Assembly: GCA_011316305.1 (NCBI GenBank)
Contig: SAUG01000085.1
Span: forward strand, 1 to 64,000
DNA length: 64,000 bases
Direction of reading: 5' to 3'
Source: Rusavskia elegans
Lineage: Eukaryota; Ascomycota; Lecanoromycetes; Teloschistales; Teloschistaceae
Part shown: in pieces, positions 24,889-39,136 of the stretch
Layout of the letters: every line of letters starts with the position of its first letter
Numbering within the stretch: the first letter of the stretch is position 1
Notes under the pieces: generated by a model
Told to the model about the DNA's origin: nothing
What the model saw: the letters and a program-made list of their open reading frames with translations, nothing else
The model's database searches: none
Translations under genes and position numbers: made by a program

Positions 24889-26038
24889 ATGGTTTTTTCT
24901 AAAAATATACTCTATTCAAAAATCGTAAAATTAGTTTCTATAATTTGAATATTAAAACGATATTATTTCAAAAATAATATACGATTATAGACTAAAAGAA
25001 AAATATATTATAGAACTAGTTTATATTTTAGAAAAACTGGAATCTAATTTAGTAATAAAGGAAAAAAAATAAAAAAAGATTAAAATTCGATATACTAGCG
25101 ACGTTATAGTAATTAGACGGCGAATTTTATTTTTAAACGTTTTAATTATATTTCTAAAATCGATATAACGCGTTTAGTATTTACAATTACTTCTTTTTTA
25201 GTAATATCGAATGAATATTTTATTATATTTATCGATCTAATTTATAATATTTATTAAATAAATTTTTTATTTAAATAATTAATAAAATAAATTAAAAAAC
25301 GTATAAAAAAACTATTTTTTAACTAATAATCCAATCGGTCTCTATTTATATATAATTAAATTTCAGTTATATTGATATACTATATTCATATATCTATAAA
25401 CTAAATATATATAATATTTGATAAAAATTTCAATAAATATAATTAAGTCGGAATATAACGCGAATATTCGATAACAATAGATAGTAACTAAATAAACGAA
25501 CTCGAAATAATATATTTTGGGTTTACTAACAACGATATAAAATGAGATTTTACTTTATAAAATTCTTAGATTTTTTACTTTATTATTTTAAATAATTCTT
25601 TCTCGTTATTATATTATATTATATCTATTATTTTATTTCGTTTTTTAGTATTCGATCAATCGTCGGTTCCGTAAGTAATTTAGTATTAGTAGATTAATAA
25701 TAGATATATAGTATAAAGATTATTATTTTAATCTAATTAATTTAAATAGAAAAACTATATAAAATTAATTCGAATCTATTTTTTGATACGATTGTAATAT
25801 AAGTTTCTATAGATTATTTAAAATATAATATAGTAGAATCTTCGTAATATATATATTTTATAGTCGTTTTTTTCTTTTTCTTTTATTAGTATCTATAATT
25901 ACTACGAACTGCTTTACTTTATACTATAGTATTTAATATACGTATCTTTCGTAATAGTTTAGACTATAGGCTAATATATATAGAGTTTCTACTAATAATA
26001 ATATAACTATAATTATATTTTTCTAATTAAAAATAATA

Positions 26039-26347
26039 GAATTCGAAACCGCTATACTCGAACTATTTAATGACGTCGATCGAGTTCTCGTTAATCTATC
26101 TATTATAACGGATTTTAAATTCCGAAATCCGTTAATTTTAACTACGACGTTAAAGTTTTATATTCCGAATCCGTCGGAATTATATAATTTCAACGACTAT
26201 ATTAAATTTCTAGTAGAAATCTTTATTTTACTAAAATCCGAGCTAGTAGTTGTCGAATATCTAGATAGATTAGTAGGCCGTCTAAATTCAAATACGACCG
26301 TAGACGAAAATAAAGTAATAAAAATAAAAGATAATATTACTATCTAA
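26039..26347 (+). pseudogene. open coding relic, unknown family
   Basis: About 102 codons without a stop in DNA where stops normally come every few codons. It reads FNDVDRVLVNLSIITDF ... NPSELYNFNDYIKFLVEIF ... VVEYLDRLVGRLNSNTTVD. There is no ATG, a stop lies just upstream, and two stops (TAA TAG) follow. The soluble, helical look suggests a fragment of a real protein (host gene or transposon) that happened to have few Gln or Trp codons. I do not recognise it. Confidence 0.4.
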
Positions 26348-28986
26348 TAGATAGTTCTAAAAACTATATTAATAGTTTATAATCGTACTTATTTCCAATT
26401 GATATTAGAAAATCTGCGTAGAAGACTAAAACTAATAAAAGATATACCTATATAAAGGAGAACTAGTAATTAAATAGAAAATATAATAGAATAAAAACGA
26501 TTAATTACCGCTATAAACTTTAGTTAATTTTTAACTACGAAAATTCTTTGCTATATAAATAATAACTATTATTATCGTATAAAAGTTACAGTAAAAGAAG
26601 ATATATATATATAATAATTTAATTATAATTTCGAATAGAAATTGTATAAAGAAATATAATATCTATATATTTATATATTTTCTGTTTTTTTCTATATTTA
26701 TTATTTTCGATATACTACGAATAATAAAGGCGATATTATTTATCTTTATTTTATATTTCAATATTTTATCGAAATTTCTGGAGAATATATATACTAAATA
26801 TAGAAAATATTATTAAAAAATCAAGATTATAATATAATACAAATGTTTCTATTATATTAATTTGAAACGAGTTATAAAAAATATTTTATTTTTTTTTAAT
26901 AACTTGTAAATTAGCTAATATACGTATATTTAATAACTATAAAAAATAGTCGATAGTTTAATATAAATAATCGAAAAATAGTAAAAAACTTTATAACAAA
27001 TATTATCAATATTTTAAAATACGTTTTAACGTCCGATATTATATCAAATAATCTAGTATATTTATCTATTATTTTTATAAATTTCGTTATAATAATAAAC
27101 GTTATTATTTAATAAATAAATGTTTATAAATATATTAACGGAAATTTAATCTATAAAAACGCGAATTTATAAACTAAATAGATTATTTTAGAATCTAAAA
27201 TTCGAAATTTTAATTTTCGATTATTTTTCGTTATATTTTTCTTTTCGCTAAATATATAATTTTAGCTCGCCGCTATATAATTTTAATTTTTATTTACTAT
27301 TTTTTTTTCGCTATTGAAATTCTATTCCGCTAGCAAGATCTAGATTTTTACTTTTAAAAGTAAATATTTTCTATATTTAAACGATTATTTTAAAATTTAC
27401 TATAATATTTCGTTTTACTATAGTAGATTTAAATTCTTTAGATATAATTTATAGTTTTTTAAATATAATAGCAAATCGTTAATATATTACTATATAATCG
27501 AATAATATTTTACAGATAATAATATACGAAATTATAAAATAATATAGATTTTATCAAAATTTTACTAGTTCTATTTTTAATATTTTAAATAACAAAACTA
27601 ATACGCTTTTTTAAATTCTAATATTTATCGTTTTTTATTGTACGTCAATAAATATATAGTTTATATTGTCTATTAAAATTTTTTTTTTATAAAATTTTAT
27701 TTTTTTTATTTTTCTAATTTTTTTTCGAAAACGGAATGGATTTTTAGTAGATTTACTATTATATTTGTAATAACTAATAGTTATTAAAAACGTCGGATCG
27801 AGTTTCGAACCCGAGTTAAAAAAATCGATCCGATCCGAGTCGGTTTCGATTTTTCTAGATACCGAACCGAATCGGATCGGATTATTTTAGAATTTAATCC
27901 GATTCGGTTCCGGATCGAATCTAGAAATTCGAATTCGATCCGCTAAAACCGCTAAAACCTTTTTTCCTATATTATAATATTAAAAAATCCTCGCTTTTAC
28001 TATAGAAATATATTATAATATTAATAGTTTAGAAACTATTTAAATAGACGTCGATTTTATACTATTAAATAGTAAAAAAGAGTTAGATTAATATTTATAT
28101 ATTTATATCACGTTTTTATAATATTTATTATCTAAATATTAATTATATTAATTTTAAGTCTTCAAAACTAAAATAAAATATCTAATCCTTTAATTAATTT
28201 TCGTCTATCCGTTTTCTAGACCGATATATTTAACGAGATTCTAGAAAACGAATCTTTTTTAAATTAAATCTATTCTAGCCAATCCATAAACTAAACGGTA
28301 AATCGATCTACGAATATTATACTATTTAAATCTAGTTATTAATATTAAAAGTAAAAATAGATTATTAAAGATATAGCTAATAAAATTCGAGCCGACTATC
28401 TAGTACTAGTCTTTTAGAACGATATTAGAGATATTTAATAGAATTTAAATTACTATAAAAGTTCCAATATTAGTAATTTAATACTTCTATAGCTATTAGT
28501 ATTAAAAATAAAATCTATAGAAAATAGTTATTTTTTTCTAGTCGAGAAAAGCTGTAGAATATATATAGTCGAAATAGTAATATAAATTCTATTAGATAGA
28601 TTTAATAAAAGATAGTTTTCCTAAAATTATATATAAAAACTATTTTAAGATATTCGACAATTCTATAGATTCTAATTTTTCTAATATATCTATTATAAAA
28701 AAATATTTTAATATTTCAATCTATTAAAAAACTAAACGGTATATAATATCTTTATATATTAAAAGGCGTTACGTTCGAATTTAGCTACAATCGTAGGCGT
28801 AGTCCGAACTATTATATAATAAAGGAATTTTAACGTAGATTATTATAACTAGTTTCGTATAGTCGTAAAAGTAAAATTATAATATTACGAGGCGTTCTCG
28901 TTATATAATTAATTATAAAAGAGAAACTGGAATAATATTTCGTAATTATATTAATAACTAATAAAAGAAACTATCTAATAAAAATA

Positions 28987-29394
28987 TATTACGTCTACGA
29001 TTCTATAGAAATTCTCTGGAAAAATTAGTTAAATAAGCGAGCCTAATTATCTATAGCCGCCTTTAGCCGCTATAGCCGTCTCTTCTAACGGGATTCTTAG
29101 TAGACGGCTATCTATCGGCTTTTACGGCTACTTTTACTATATATATTACTTATTACTTCTATAGATAGTATCTTTTATTAGTCGTTAATATAATTATTAA
29201 ATATATTTCTACTATTTTCTTTAATTATTTTATAACGAAGATACTTTATAATATTATAATTCTACCTTTACGGCTATATAGAATTAGTTACGATAATTTA
29301 TACTAGGTTTCTTTTATTATTTAGTAGTTCGGACTACGTCTATAACTATAGTTAGACTTAAATATAACGCTCTCTAATATATAGGGATATTATA
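28987..29394 (+). repeat. 5' LTR
   Basis: Starts TATTACGTCT (from TGTTACGTCC) and ends GATATTATA. 408 bp, paired with 31901-32308. Confidence 0.88.
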
Positions 29395-29429
29395 TTTTAA
29401 TAATTTACTATATTAGTCTCGTTATCCCG

Positions 29430-30560
29430 ATCTATAGATCGAAGCGATACTATTAAAATAGTAATATTAAATATCTATAAAGAAAATAAAAAATTTATAA
29501 AGCTATAGGTTATTTAAATAAATATCTACTTCGTATTATATATAAACCAGTTTCTAAATAAAATAGTTAAAGTTCTATTTATAATATTATACCTAGAAGA
29601 GGCTATTTTTAATTAAATATAGCCCCGAATAGAAAATTACTTTAATAACCCGGAAAAATTAAAAGAAAATAAAATATTATAGATTTTTTATACTTTTAGT
29701 AATTTTATTATAGCTATAAAAGAAACTTTCGGAAATAATAATAAAGATAAAGTAATAGATAGAAGACTAATAGTTCTAAAGTAATATAAATCGATAGTTA
29801 TCTATACTATTTAGTTTAAAATATTAGCTTATAAAATAGATTAGGAAGATTTAGTTTTAAAAGTCTATTTCTATAAAGGATTTTAGATAAAAATTAATAA
29901 AACTATAGTAGTAATTAAAGAACTAGATTTATTAGTAGATTTTATTAAATTTTTAATAAAGATCGATACTAGATAGTATAAAATATACTTAGATAAACAG
30001 GTATATAGTAAAATAGAATCTATTAAAAAAAAGCCTAGAAAAAATCTAATAAAATTTAATACTATCGAAACTAGAAAATCGCGAATTAAAATTTATTATT
30101 TATATAGAAAAACAGGATACCTTAAAAGAAATTATCTAACTAAAAAGGTAACTAAAATAATTAAATATTTTTTTAAAATAATAGAAAAATTATCTAATAG
30201 ATATATAGTAATAAGCTGATTAGCTTACTATAATAATATTTACTCTACCTATCTATCGGATAAAAAAGAGATAGGATAATACTTTAAAAAACTAAAAAAA
30301 ATAAAAAAAATAAAGCTAATAATCGATTTCAAATTATATAAAATCGAAAAACCCTTTATAGTAGTATTTAAAATTAAAATCGAAGGTTAATAAATAATAG
30401 CTTTTATAAATAGAAAGGAAGATAATAAAGTTATAAAAGAATTCTATAATAAATTTAAAGGATATCTCTATAGATAAATATTAAACGATAATAGAATCCT
30501 CGATATTAAAGTTAAAATAAAGTATAGATTAATTAGAATAATAAATTTTACTATAATCGA
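29430..30560 (+). pseudogene. gag with zinc knuckle, possible protease
   Basis: The reading through RIP stops gives a gag-like helical region (FINQFLNK-type blocks near 29540) and a CCHC zinc knuckle eroded to YYLYRKTGYLKRNYL (about 30090-30140), where CxLCxKxGHLKRxC is expected. A stretch reading IIAFINRKEDNKVIKEFY (about 30385-30440) may be a decayed retropepsin of the DSGA type. After it, 30600-31850 reads as an acidic, Gln-rich region I cannot name. No RT motif appears. Sibling copies show the same layout. Confidence 0.6.
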
Positions 30561-31900
30561 AAATTAGAAAAATTATATTATTTTAAAAAACAAATAAAAA
30601 GAATCGATTTTAAAAATATTAATAGAAGAAAATACTATTAGTAATAAAATGGAGCTATAAATAATATATTTCCTAGTCTATAAAAATCTTTTATATAAAG
30701 AAACGGACGTCGTTTTAATAATAAATTATTAGAAAATTAAAGATTTAGACTAAAAATTTAAAAAAGGCGGAAAAGTTTAGGAAATAAAAATTTAAAAGAA
30801 ATACTATTATCTTTTTTAATAATTTACTAAAAAATAAAATAAAAATAGAAAAATAATCTAATAATTTTGAATAAACTATATTAGAATATAATTAAAGCTA
30901 TAGATAAAATCGAATATTATAAACTAAACTAAATAGATTAGAATAAAGAAATACCGGACCTAATATTTAGTATTTAACTAAAGAACGAAGATTTCGATTA
31001 GTATCCGTCTTTATTATTATAGGACGAAATAGTAGCTAAGGAATAAAATTTAGTAGGACTATTAAAGAAACTAGAAATAATTTATAATATAGATATATAA
31101 CCCGGAATATATAAAAATAGTAATAAAAAAACCTTTTACTAGATCTTTTTTAGAACCCTATATTTTCTATAGGTTAAGAAAAATTAAAATCTTTTAAGAT
31201 TTAATCTAGATTATCTAAACTAAATCTATATATTAATTTAATAAACGCTTTTTATATAGCTAGTATAAAACTAATAGAAAAGTAAAATATAATCGGATTA
31301 TTAAATTTATTAAACCGAAAGAATACGTATTATTTCTAAATAATAAAATTACTTTTATATTTATCTAAAGCGCGATAATAGATAATAAAACGCTTTTATC
31401 TATTAAAGAATCGGTATAAATCTAACTCCTAAATTAAATACTTATTATAAATTTCCTTTTTAAAATTAAAGAAAAACTTAATATAATAGTAAACTTCGGA
31501 ATATTTATTAAAAATACCTATAATATTAAAATAAAGTTTATTTTTTTTATTTTTAAAATACTTTCCTGCGAGTATTAGTAGAAATAAAGAAATAAAAAAA
31601 ATAATATATAGATAGTATTAGATATTAGAAAATCGTATAATTTTTAAGCCCGAGTATACTTATTATAAATATTACTATTAACTTTAACTTTATATTCTTT
31701 TAAAAGATTATAGATATATAGAAAATAAAAAAAAGATATTATAATTCCTTTTAACTAAATATAATAAAAAGAATTTAGTCGATTTTCCTTTTAAAAATAT
31801 ATAATAGAAATATTAACGAAAAAAAAAAAAAAAAAAAAAAATCTTTTTATACTCTATAGACGGTTTTTAAACTAGATAAAAAACGATATAAAGGGGACCG

Positions 31901-32308
31901 TATTATATCTATAATTCTATAGAGGTTTTCTAGAAAAATTAGTTAAATAAATAAGTCTAATTATTTATAGCCGCCTATAGTTACTATAGCCGCCTTTTCT
32001 AATAGAATTTTTAGTAGACGGCTATCTATCGGCTTTTATAGCTACTTTTACTATATATACTATTTATTAATTCTATAGATGGTTTTTCTCGTTAGTTATT
32101 AATATAATTATTAAATACGTTTCTACTATTCTTTTTAATTATCTTATAATAAAGATAGCTCGTAATATTATAATCGTATCTCTACGGCTATATAGAATTA
32201 GTTATAATAATCTATACTAGGATTCTTTTACTATTTAGTAGCTCGGACTACGTCTACGACTATAGCTAGACTCGAACGTAACGCCTTTTGATATACAAGG
32301 ACGTTATA
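31901..32308 (+). repeat. 3' LTR
   Basis: Starts TATTATATCT and ends GACGTTATA. 408 bp, same length as its partner. Confidence 0.88.
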
Positions 32309-32366
32309 AAATAAAAAGCGATATATATAAATAAAAGTAGATTTTATAGCTAAAAATAGCTATAGG

Positions 32367-32776
32367 TATAACGTCTCTATACGTTAAAAGGCGTTACGTT
32401 CGAGCCTAGCTACAGTCGTAGGCGTAGTCCGAACTACTAAATAGTAAGAAAATCCTAGTTTAGATTATCGTAACTAATCCCGCGTAGCCGCGAAAATATA
32501 ATTATAATATTATAAAGCGTTTTCGTTATAGAAGTAATTAAAAAGAATAGTAGAAATATATTCGATAATTATATTAACGACTAATAAAAGAAGCTATCTA
32601 ATAGAAATTAAAAGCGTTATATATAGTAAAAGTAATAATTTATATCGATAGGTTACTATCCGCTAAAAGTTTCTATTATAAAGGTCGGCTATAGCGGCTA
32701 TAGACGGCTATAGATAATTAGGCTCGCTTGCCTAGCTAATTTTCTAGCGTATTTCTATAGAATTATAGATATAATA
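32367..32776 (-). repeat. 3' LTR of reverse element
   Basis: 410 bp from TATAACGTC to GATATAATA. A pyrimidine run follows it on the plus strand (polypurine tract on the minus strand). Confidence 0.87.
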
Positions 32777-35320
32777 CAGCCTTTTCTATATCGCTTTCTA
32801 TCTAATCTTTCCGTATATAGGGTTTTTAAAACCTAATTTTTCTTTTTTTCTTTTTTTTTCTTTCTTTTCTTTTTAATATTTTTTTATTATATATTCTCGA
32901 AGAGATAATCGTTTAAAATCGTATCGTTAAATTTAGTCGAAAGATATTATTATATCTTTTCTTTATAGTTTCTATATCTATAATTCTTTAAAAGAATATA
33001 AAATTAAAATAATTAGTAATATTTATAGCGAGTATATTCGAGCCTAGAAATTTTACGATCTCCTAATTTCTAATACTATTTATATTATTTAATCCGCTTT
33101 TAAATATTTTTAGTTACTAATATATATAGGGAAACGTTTCGAAGATAAAAAAAATAAGCTCCGGTCTAATATTAAAAATATCTCTAACGAATATACCGAA
33201 GCGTATTGGTATATCGAGTCTTTTCTAGATTTTAAAAAGGAAATTCGTAATTAGCGCTTTATTTAGAAGTTAGATCTCTGCCGGCTTTTTAAAAAGTAAA
33301 AGCGTTTTATTACTTATTATTACGCTTTAGATAAACGTAAAAGTAATTTTATTATTTAGAAATAGCGCGTATTATCTTATTTTAACGAATTTAATAATCT
33401 AGTCGCGTTTTATTCCTCTGTAGATTTTATACCAGCCGCGTAAAAGGTATCTATTAAATTAATTTCTAGTTTCGATTCGGTCGATTTAGATTAATTTTTA
33501 AAGAAAATCGATTTTTTTTTAACTTCTGGAAACGATACGCGTATAAAAGAGTATCTAGTTAAAGATTTCTTTATATCGTATCTATTTATACTAAATTCGA
33601 TACTTATATTATAAATTATATTCGGATCTTCTAATATTTCCGCTAACTTTTATTTTTTAGTAACTATTTTATCCTATAATAACGAGATTAGAGATTATTT
33701 ATTTTTTAGTTATACGCTTAGTATAAGGTCTAGTATTTTTTCTTCTAGCTATTTTTCTAGTTTAGGCGTAAAGTTATATTCGGTCTTTTCTATTTTTTTA
33801 ATAATATTTTTATAGATTTTCTTAATATCTTCTATCTATAATTTTTAGATTATTTTTTAGATTTTATCGTATTTTAGCGTCAGTTATAAAAGTAGATAAT
33901 AATATTCCTTCTAAATTTTTATTTTCTATACTTCGCCTCCTTTTTTAAAAAGGATAATAATTTCTTTAATCTATTTATAATTCGTATTTAATATAATATC
34001 TAATTTTCTATATAGAAAATTTTTATATACGAAGAAATATACCGTTTATAGTTTTATTTTTCGTCCGACTATACTTTTTTATATTAGTATTCCGGAAAAT
34101 AATTCTTTCTATTTATTTCCGAAAATAATATTTTATCTAGAGTTTTCGATTACTATAAAGTTTAAAATTTTAATAAATCTATTTTTTATTTTCATTTCGA
34201 TTTCCGTAATTATAATATTCTATTATAGACGTATTTAAATATATCCTCTAATCTAATTATATAGTCTTTTCGTAATTTTATTTTCGTTTTTTCTATTTAT
34301 AAAAGCTATTATTTTATAACTTCTAATTTTAACTTTAAGCGCTGCTATTAGAAGTTTCTCGGTTTTATAGGATTTAAACTCTATTATTATCTTCTTTTTA
34401 GTTCTTTTAAATTCCGTAGGATACTATCCTAATCCTTTTTTATCTAATAGATAGATAAGATAATTATCGTTATAGCAGGCTATCTAACTTTTAGTTACGT
34501 ATTTCCTAGCCGTTTTTTCGGATAATTCTTCTATTATTTTAAATTAGTATTCGGTTATCTCGGTTATCTTTTTAGTTAGATAATTTCTTTTAAAGTATTC
34601 GATTTTTTTATATAATTAATAAACTTTAGTCCGCGATCCTTTAATTTTAATAGTATTAAACTCTATTAGATTTTTTTTAGATTATTTTTTAGCGAATCCT
34701 ATCTTATTAAACGCCTATTTATTTAAATATATTTTATACTATCTAGTATTAGTTCTAGTCGCTAGTTTAATTAATAACGCTAGCGAATCTAGTTTTTTAA
34801 TTACTATTATAGCTTCTTTAACTTTTATATAAAGCTTTTTATAAAAATAGACTTTTAGAACTAAATTCTCCTAGTCTATTTTATAAGCTAACGTTTTAAA
34901 TTAAATAGTATAGATAGTTACCGATTTCTATTATTTTAGAATTTTAAATTTTCTTTCTAATATTCTATCTTTATTATTATTTCCGAAGGTTTCTTTTATA
35001 GCTATAATTAGATTACCGAAAGTATAGAAAATTTATAATATTTTATTTTTTCTTTAATTTTCCGGGTTATTAAAATAGTCTTCTATATAGAGCTATATCT
35101 AATTAAAGGTTATTTTTTTTAGATATAATATTATAAATAAAAGTTTAATTATTTCGTTCGGAAATTAGCTTATATATAATATAAAGTAGATATTTATTTA
35201 AATAATCTAAGGTTTTAAAGATCTTTTATTTCTTTTATAGATATTAGACGTTACCGCTTTAATAGTATCGCTTCGATCTATAGAACGGAATAACGAGACT
35301 AATATAGTAAATTATTAAAA
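32777..35320 (-). pseudogene. gag-type interior of reverse element
   Basis: The minus-strand interior aligns block by block with 29395-31900. The segment next to the 5' LTR (35320 down to about 34400) corresponds to the gag portion with the decayed zinc knuckle. No RT, RNase H or integrase block can be recognised anywhere in the 2.54 kb. It is non-coding because of RIP stops. Confidence 0.6.
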
Positions 35321-35730
35321 TATAATATCTCTATATATTAAAAGATATTATATTCGAGCCTAGCTATAGCTATAGACGTAGTCCGAACTACTAAATCGTA
35401 AAGAAATTCTAGTATAGATTATTATAACTAATCCCGCGTAGCCGCGAAGATATAATTATAATATTACGAGGTGTCTTTATTATAGAAGTAATTAAAAAGA
35501 ATAGTAGAAACGTATTCGATAATTATATTAACGACTAATAAGAAAAGTTATCTAATAGAAGTAATAAACGATATATATAGTAAAAATAGCTAATAGTACC
35601 GACAGGTAGCTGTTCGCTAGAAGTTTCTATTATAAAGGTCGGCTACGGCGGCTATAGGCGGCTATAGATAATTAGACTCGTTTGTTTGGCTAATTTTCTA
35701 GCGTGCTTTTATAGAATCGTGGACGTAACA
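35321..35730 (-). repeat. 5' LTR of reverse element
   Basis: 410 bp from TATAATATC to GGACGTAACA; here the original CA terminus is preserved. Confidence 0.88.
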
Positions 35731-37922
35731 ATAGATATTTAGTACTAATTTATAAAAGCGACTTAAACGGCTAGCGCGGCCCTATAATAATTAGTTCTCT
35801 ATCTAGCTAATCTATTGCTGGTATTTTTATAAAATCGTAGACGTAATACGATTTCTTCTACATCGTTTTTTACCTAACGTGTTAATTTATTCTACGGGGT
35901 TATAAAAAGCTAACCTATCTATTTTTCCTTTTTTTCTATCGTAATATTATTATTATATATTTCTAAAAAGAAAACCGTTTAAAGTTATTTCGTCGTATTT
36001 AATTAAAAGACGTTATTATATCTTTTTTCTATAGTATTTATATTCGTAATCCTTTAAAAAAGTATAATATTGAAATTAATAGTAATATTTATAATATTTA
36101 TACGCGGGTTTTAAAATTTTACGATCTTTTAATTTTAGATACTATTAATAAGGTTATAGTTTTTTTATTTACTTTTTTCTAATTATTCGTATATAGAAAA
36201 ACGTTTTAAAAACGAGAAGAATAAACTTTATTCTAATATTAAAAACGTTATTAAAAAGTATTTTAAAATTTATCGTTATATCGAACCTTTTTTTAATTTT
36301 AAAAAGAAAATTAATAATCGACGCTTTATATAAAAGTCGGAGCTCTATCGACTTTTTAGAAAGTAAAAATATCTTATTGGATACTATCGTATTATTAATA
36401 AACGCGAAAGCGATTTTATTATTTAAAAGTAATATATTCTATCTCGTTTTCATAAACTAGATAATGCTATTACGTTTTATTCTTCTAATATTTATATACT
36501 AGCCGTATACAAGACGTCCGTTATATCGGTATTCGGTTTAATTAGTAGAGATTTTAATCGATTTTTTAGAAAATTAGATTTTTTTCGATCTTTAGAAACT
36601 TTAGAACTATAAAAAAGTATCTAGTAAAAAATTCCTTTATTCTATTTTTCTAGAATTAGATTTCGATATTATCAATTATATCCGAATCTTCTATAGCTTC
36701 GGCTAATTTTTATTCTTTAGTTACTATTTTATTTTACGACGATAAAAATAGGAACTATTCGAATATTGTATCTTTTAATTAAATATTTAATATAGAATCT
36801 AGCGTTTCTTTTTCTATATTTGAACTATATATCTAGTTTAGATTATATTTAATTTATTCTATTTCTTTAGTTATATTTCGATAGAGTTTTTCTATATAAT
36901 CTATTTATAGTTTTTAAATCATTTTTTAGCGTTTATTATATTTTATTGCTAGTTATTATAGTAGATAGTAGTATATTTTCTAGATTTTTATTTTTTATAC
37001 TTCGCCTCTTTTTTCAAATTTCGTATCTAGGTTTTATATTTATTCGTAATCCGTATTAAATATAATATTAAGTTTTTTATATAAAATATTTTTATAAATA
37101 AAAAGATATAGTATTTATAGTTTTATTTTTCTATCTATAATATTTTTTTATATAGATATTTCTAAAATTAATTCTTTTTATTTATTTCCGAAAATAAAAT
37201 ATTACTTTAGACTATTAATTAATTTAAAATTTAATATTCTGATAAATCCGTTCTTTATTTTAATTTCGATTTCTATAATTCTATTATCTTTTCGGAAATA
37301 TTTCTAACTATATTCTTTAATCTAATTATATAATTTTTTAGAATTTTATTTTATTTTTCTTTATTTATAAAAGCTATTATTTAGTAACTTTTAATTTTAA
37401 TTTTAAACGCTATAGTAAAAGGTTTCTCCGTTTTATATAGTTTTAATTCTATAGTCGGCTTTTTTACTTTTTTCGCTTTTTTTAATTCTATAAAATACTA
37501 TTTTAATCTTTCTTTATTTAATAGATAGATAAGGTAATTATTATTATAATAGATTATCTAATTTTCTATTATATATTTATTAGATTTTCTTTTAGATAAT
37601 TTCTTTATTATTTCGAACTAGTATTCGGTTACCTCTATTATCTTTTTAATTAAATAATTTCTTTTAAAGTGTTCGGTCTTTCCGTATAAATAATAAGCTT
37701 TAATCTGCGATTTTTTAGTTTCGATAATATCGAACTCTATTAGATTTCTTTTAAACTATTTTTTAGCAGGTTCTATTTTATTAAACGCCTATTTATCTAT
37801 ATATTATTTATATTATCTAGTATCGATTTTTATTATTAGCTCGATAAATACTATTAGTAATTTTAGTTCTTCGATTACTACTATAGCTTTATTAATTCTA
37901 TTATAGAATCTTTTATAAAAGT

Positions 37923-38245
37923 TAGACTGGCCGTTTCGGGTCGGGTTTCCGTCGAACCGTCGGATATTCGATCCGATTTTGGCAACCCGACCCGGACCCG
38001 ACCCGATTATTTAATATATTTAATATATTATTATTTTAATTTTTTAATAAAGGTAATATATCGAGGTAATATATTTAGTTTTACTACGGACTCTTTAGCT
38101 AGCGTGGTTAATTAATTAGAATTTTTTTAGTAAATTCGTATAAAAGTTATACTAGCTTTATACTTTTATACTAAAACTTAGCGTTTTTTCGGGTCGAATC
38201 GGGTTGGCTAACCCGGGTTCGAAACCCGACCCGACGGCCCGTCTA
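37923..38245. mobile_element. 323-bp hAT MITE
   Basis: Ends TAGACTGGCC and GGCCCGTCTA, with a perfect 8-bp TSD ATAAAAGT (37915-37922; 38246-38253). The uninterrupted host sequence can be seen at the matching place near 34850 in the sibling element. Both ends are rich in CGGGTCGGGT-type repeats shared with the larger hATs, so those probably supplied its transposase. No coding capacity. Confidence 0.9.
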
Positions 38246-38725
38246 ATAAAAGTAAACTTTTAAAGCTAAATCTTTCCAGTTCGTCTTATAAATTAACGTT
38301 TTAAACTAAATAATATAGATAGTTATCGATTTCTACTATTTTAGAATTATTAGTCTTTTTTCTATTACTCTATTCTCGTTATTATTACTAAAGACCTTTT
38401 TTATAGCTATAATTAGATAACCGATATTATAAAAGATCTAGTATATTTTATTTTCTTTTTAGTTCTCCGAATTATTAAAATAGTTTTCTATACGGGGCTA
38501 TATCTAATTAAAGACTATTTCTTTTAAATAGATTATTATAAATAAAGTTTCTATTATATTATTTAGTAACTAGTCTATATATAATAGAGTATAGATACTA
38601 TTCTAGATAAACTATAGTTTTAAAGATTTTTTATTTCCTTTATAGATATTTAACGTTGCTGCTTTAATAGTATCGCTTCGCTCTATAGAACGGGATAACG
38701 AGACTAATATAGTAAATTATTAAAG

Positions 38726-39136
38726 TTTAATATTTCTATATATTAGAAGGCGTTATATTCAAGTCTAGCTATAGTTATAAACGTAGTTCGAACAATTAAA
38801 TAGTAAAGGAATCCTGGTATAGATTATTATAACTAGTTCTAGATAGCTGTAAATATAAAGTTATAGTATTACGAAGCGTTTTCGTTATATAGTTAATTAT
38901 AATAGAGGTACGGAGGTAGTATTTAGTAATTATATTAATAACTAATAAGAAAAGCTATTTAATAAAAATAAAGATTAATATCTATAGATAAAAGTAACCG
39001 TTATGGCCGAAGATAGCCGTAGATATTTAGTATCGATTTATAAAAGCGGTCTAGATAGCTAGTACGGTCCTACGACGATTAGTTTTCTATCCAACTAATC
39101 CGTCGCTGGTACTTTTATAAAATCGTAGACGTAATA
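38726..39136 (-). repeat. 5' LTR of outer family-2 element
   Basis: 411 bp ending AGACGTAATA. It matches the sum of the three LTR fragments 28742-28986, 32314-32366 and 35736-35848. Confidence 0.87.

Larger units (their letters stand above)
24715..27769. other. AT-rich RIP-mutated DNA, mostly unassigned
   Basis: No transposon domain could be recognised except the short open relic at 26039-26347. A palindromic site lies at 24854-24888. Base composition and CA/TG depletion match the rest of the RIP-mutated DNA, so this is probably old repeat or a mutated gene region. Confidence 0.5.
28987..32308 (+). mobile_element. LTR element, family 2 (3.3 kb, gag-type)
   Basis: LTRs 28987-29394 and 31901-32308 (408 bp each), perfect 5-bp TSDs AAATA (28982-28986; 32309-32313), and a polypurine tract AAAGGGGA just before the right LTR (near 31891-31898). 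It is inserted into the left LTR of the element 28742-39136. The 2.5-kb interior has gag and a possible protease but no RT, RNase H or integrase. The LTR differences are overwhelmingly transitions. Confidence 0.9.
32367..35730 (-). mobile_element. LTR element, family 2 (3.36 kb, gag-type)
   Basis: LTRs 32367-32776 and 35321-35730 (410 bp each), TSDs ATAGG (32362-32366) and ATAGA (35731-35735), one G/A difference. It lies in the left LTR of the element 28742-39136, 58 bp beyond the neighbouring insertion at 28987-32308. The 2.54-kb interior is homologous to the interiors at 29395-31900 (opposite strand) and 35849-38725. Its LTRs look closer to those of the RT-bearing element at 59363 than to its neighbour's. 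Confidence 0.9.
28742..39136 (-). mobile_element. LTR element, family 2, with three insertions
   Basis: TSDs CGGTA (28737-28741) and CGATA (39137-39141), one G/A difference. The left LTR survives in three pieces (28742-28986, 32314-32366, 35736-35848; 411 bp in sum), separated by two younger family-2 elements. The right LTR is 38726-39136 (411 bp). The interior (35849-38725) contains a 323-bp MITE at 37923-38245; without it the interior is about 2.55 kb, like the sibling copies. It carries gag-type relics on the minus strand and no RT. Confidence 0.88.

Noticed and set aside
31820..31842. Poly-A run of about 22 as a retroposed gene tail
   Set aside because: It lies inside the interior of an LTR element at a place where the relic protein reads as poly-Lys (ancestral Glu-rich stretch).
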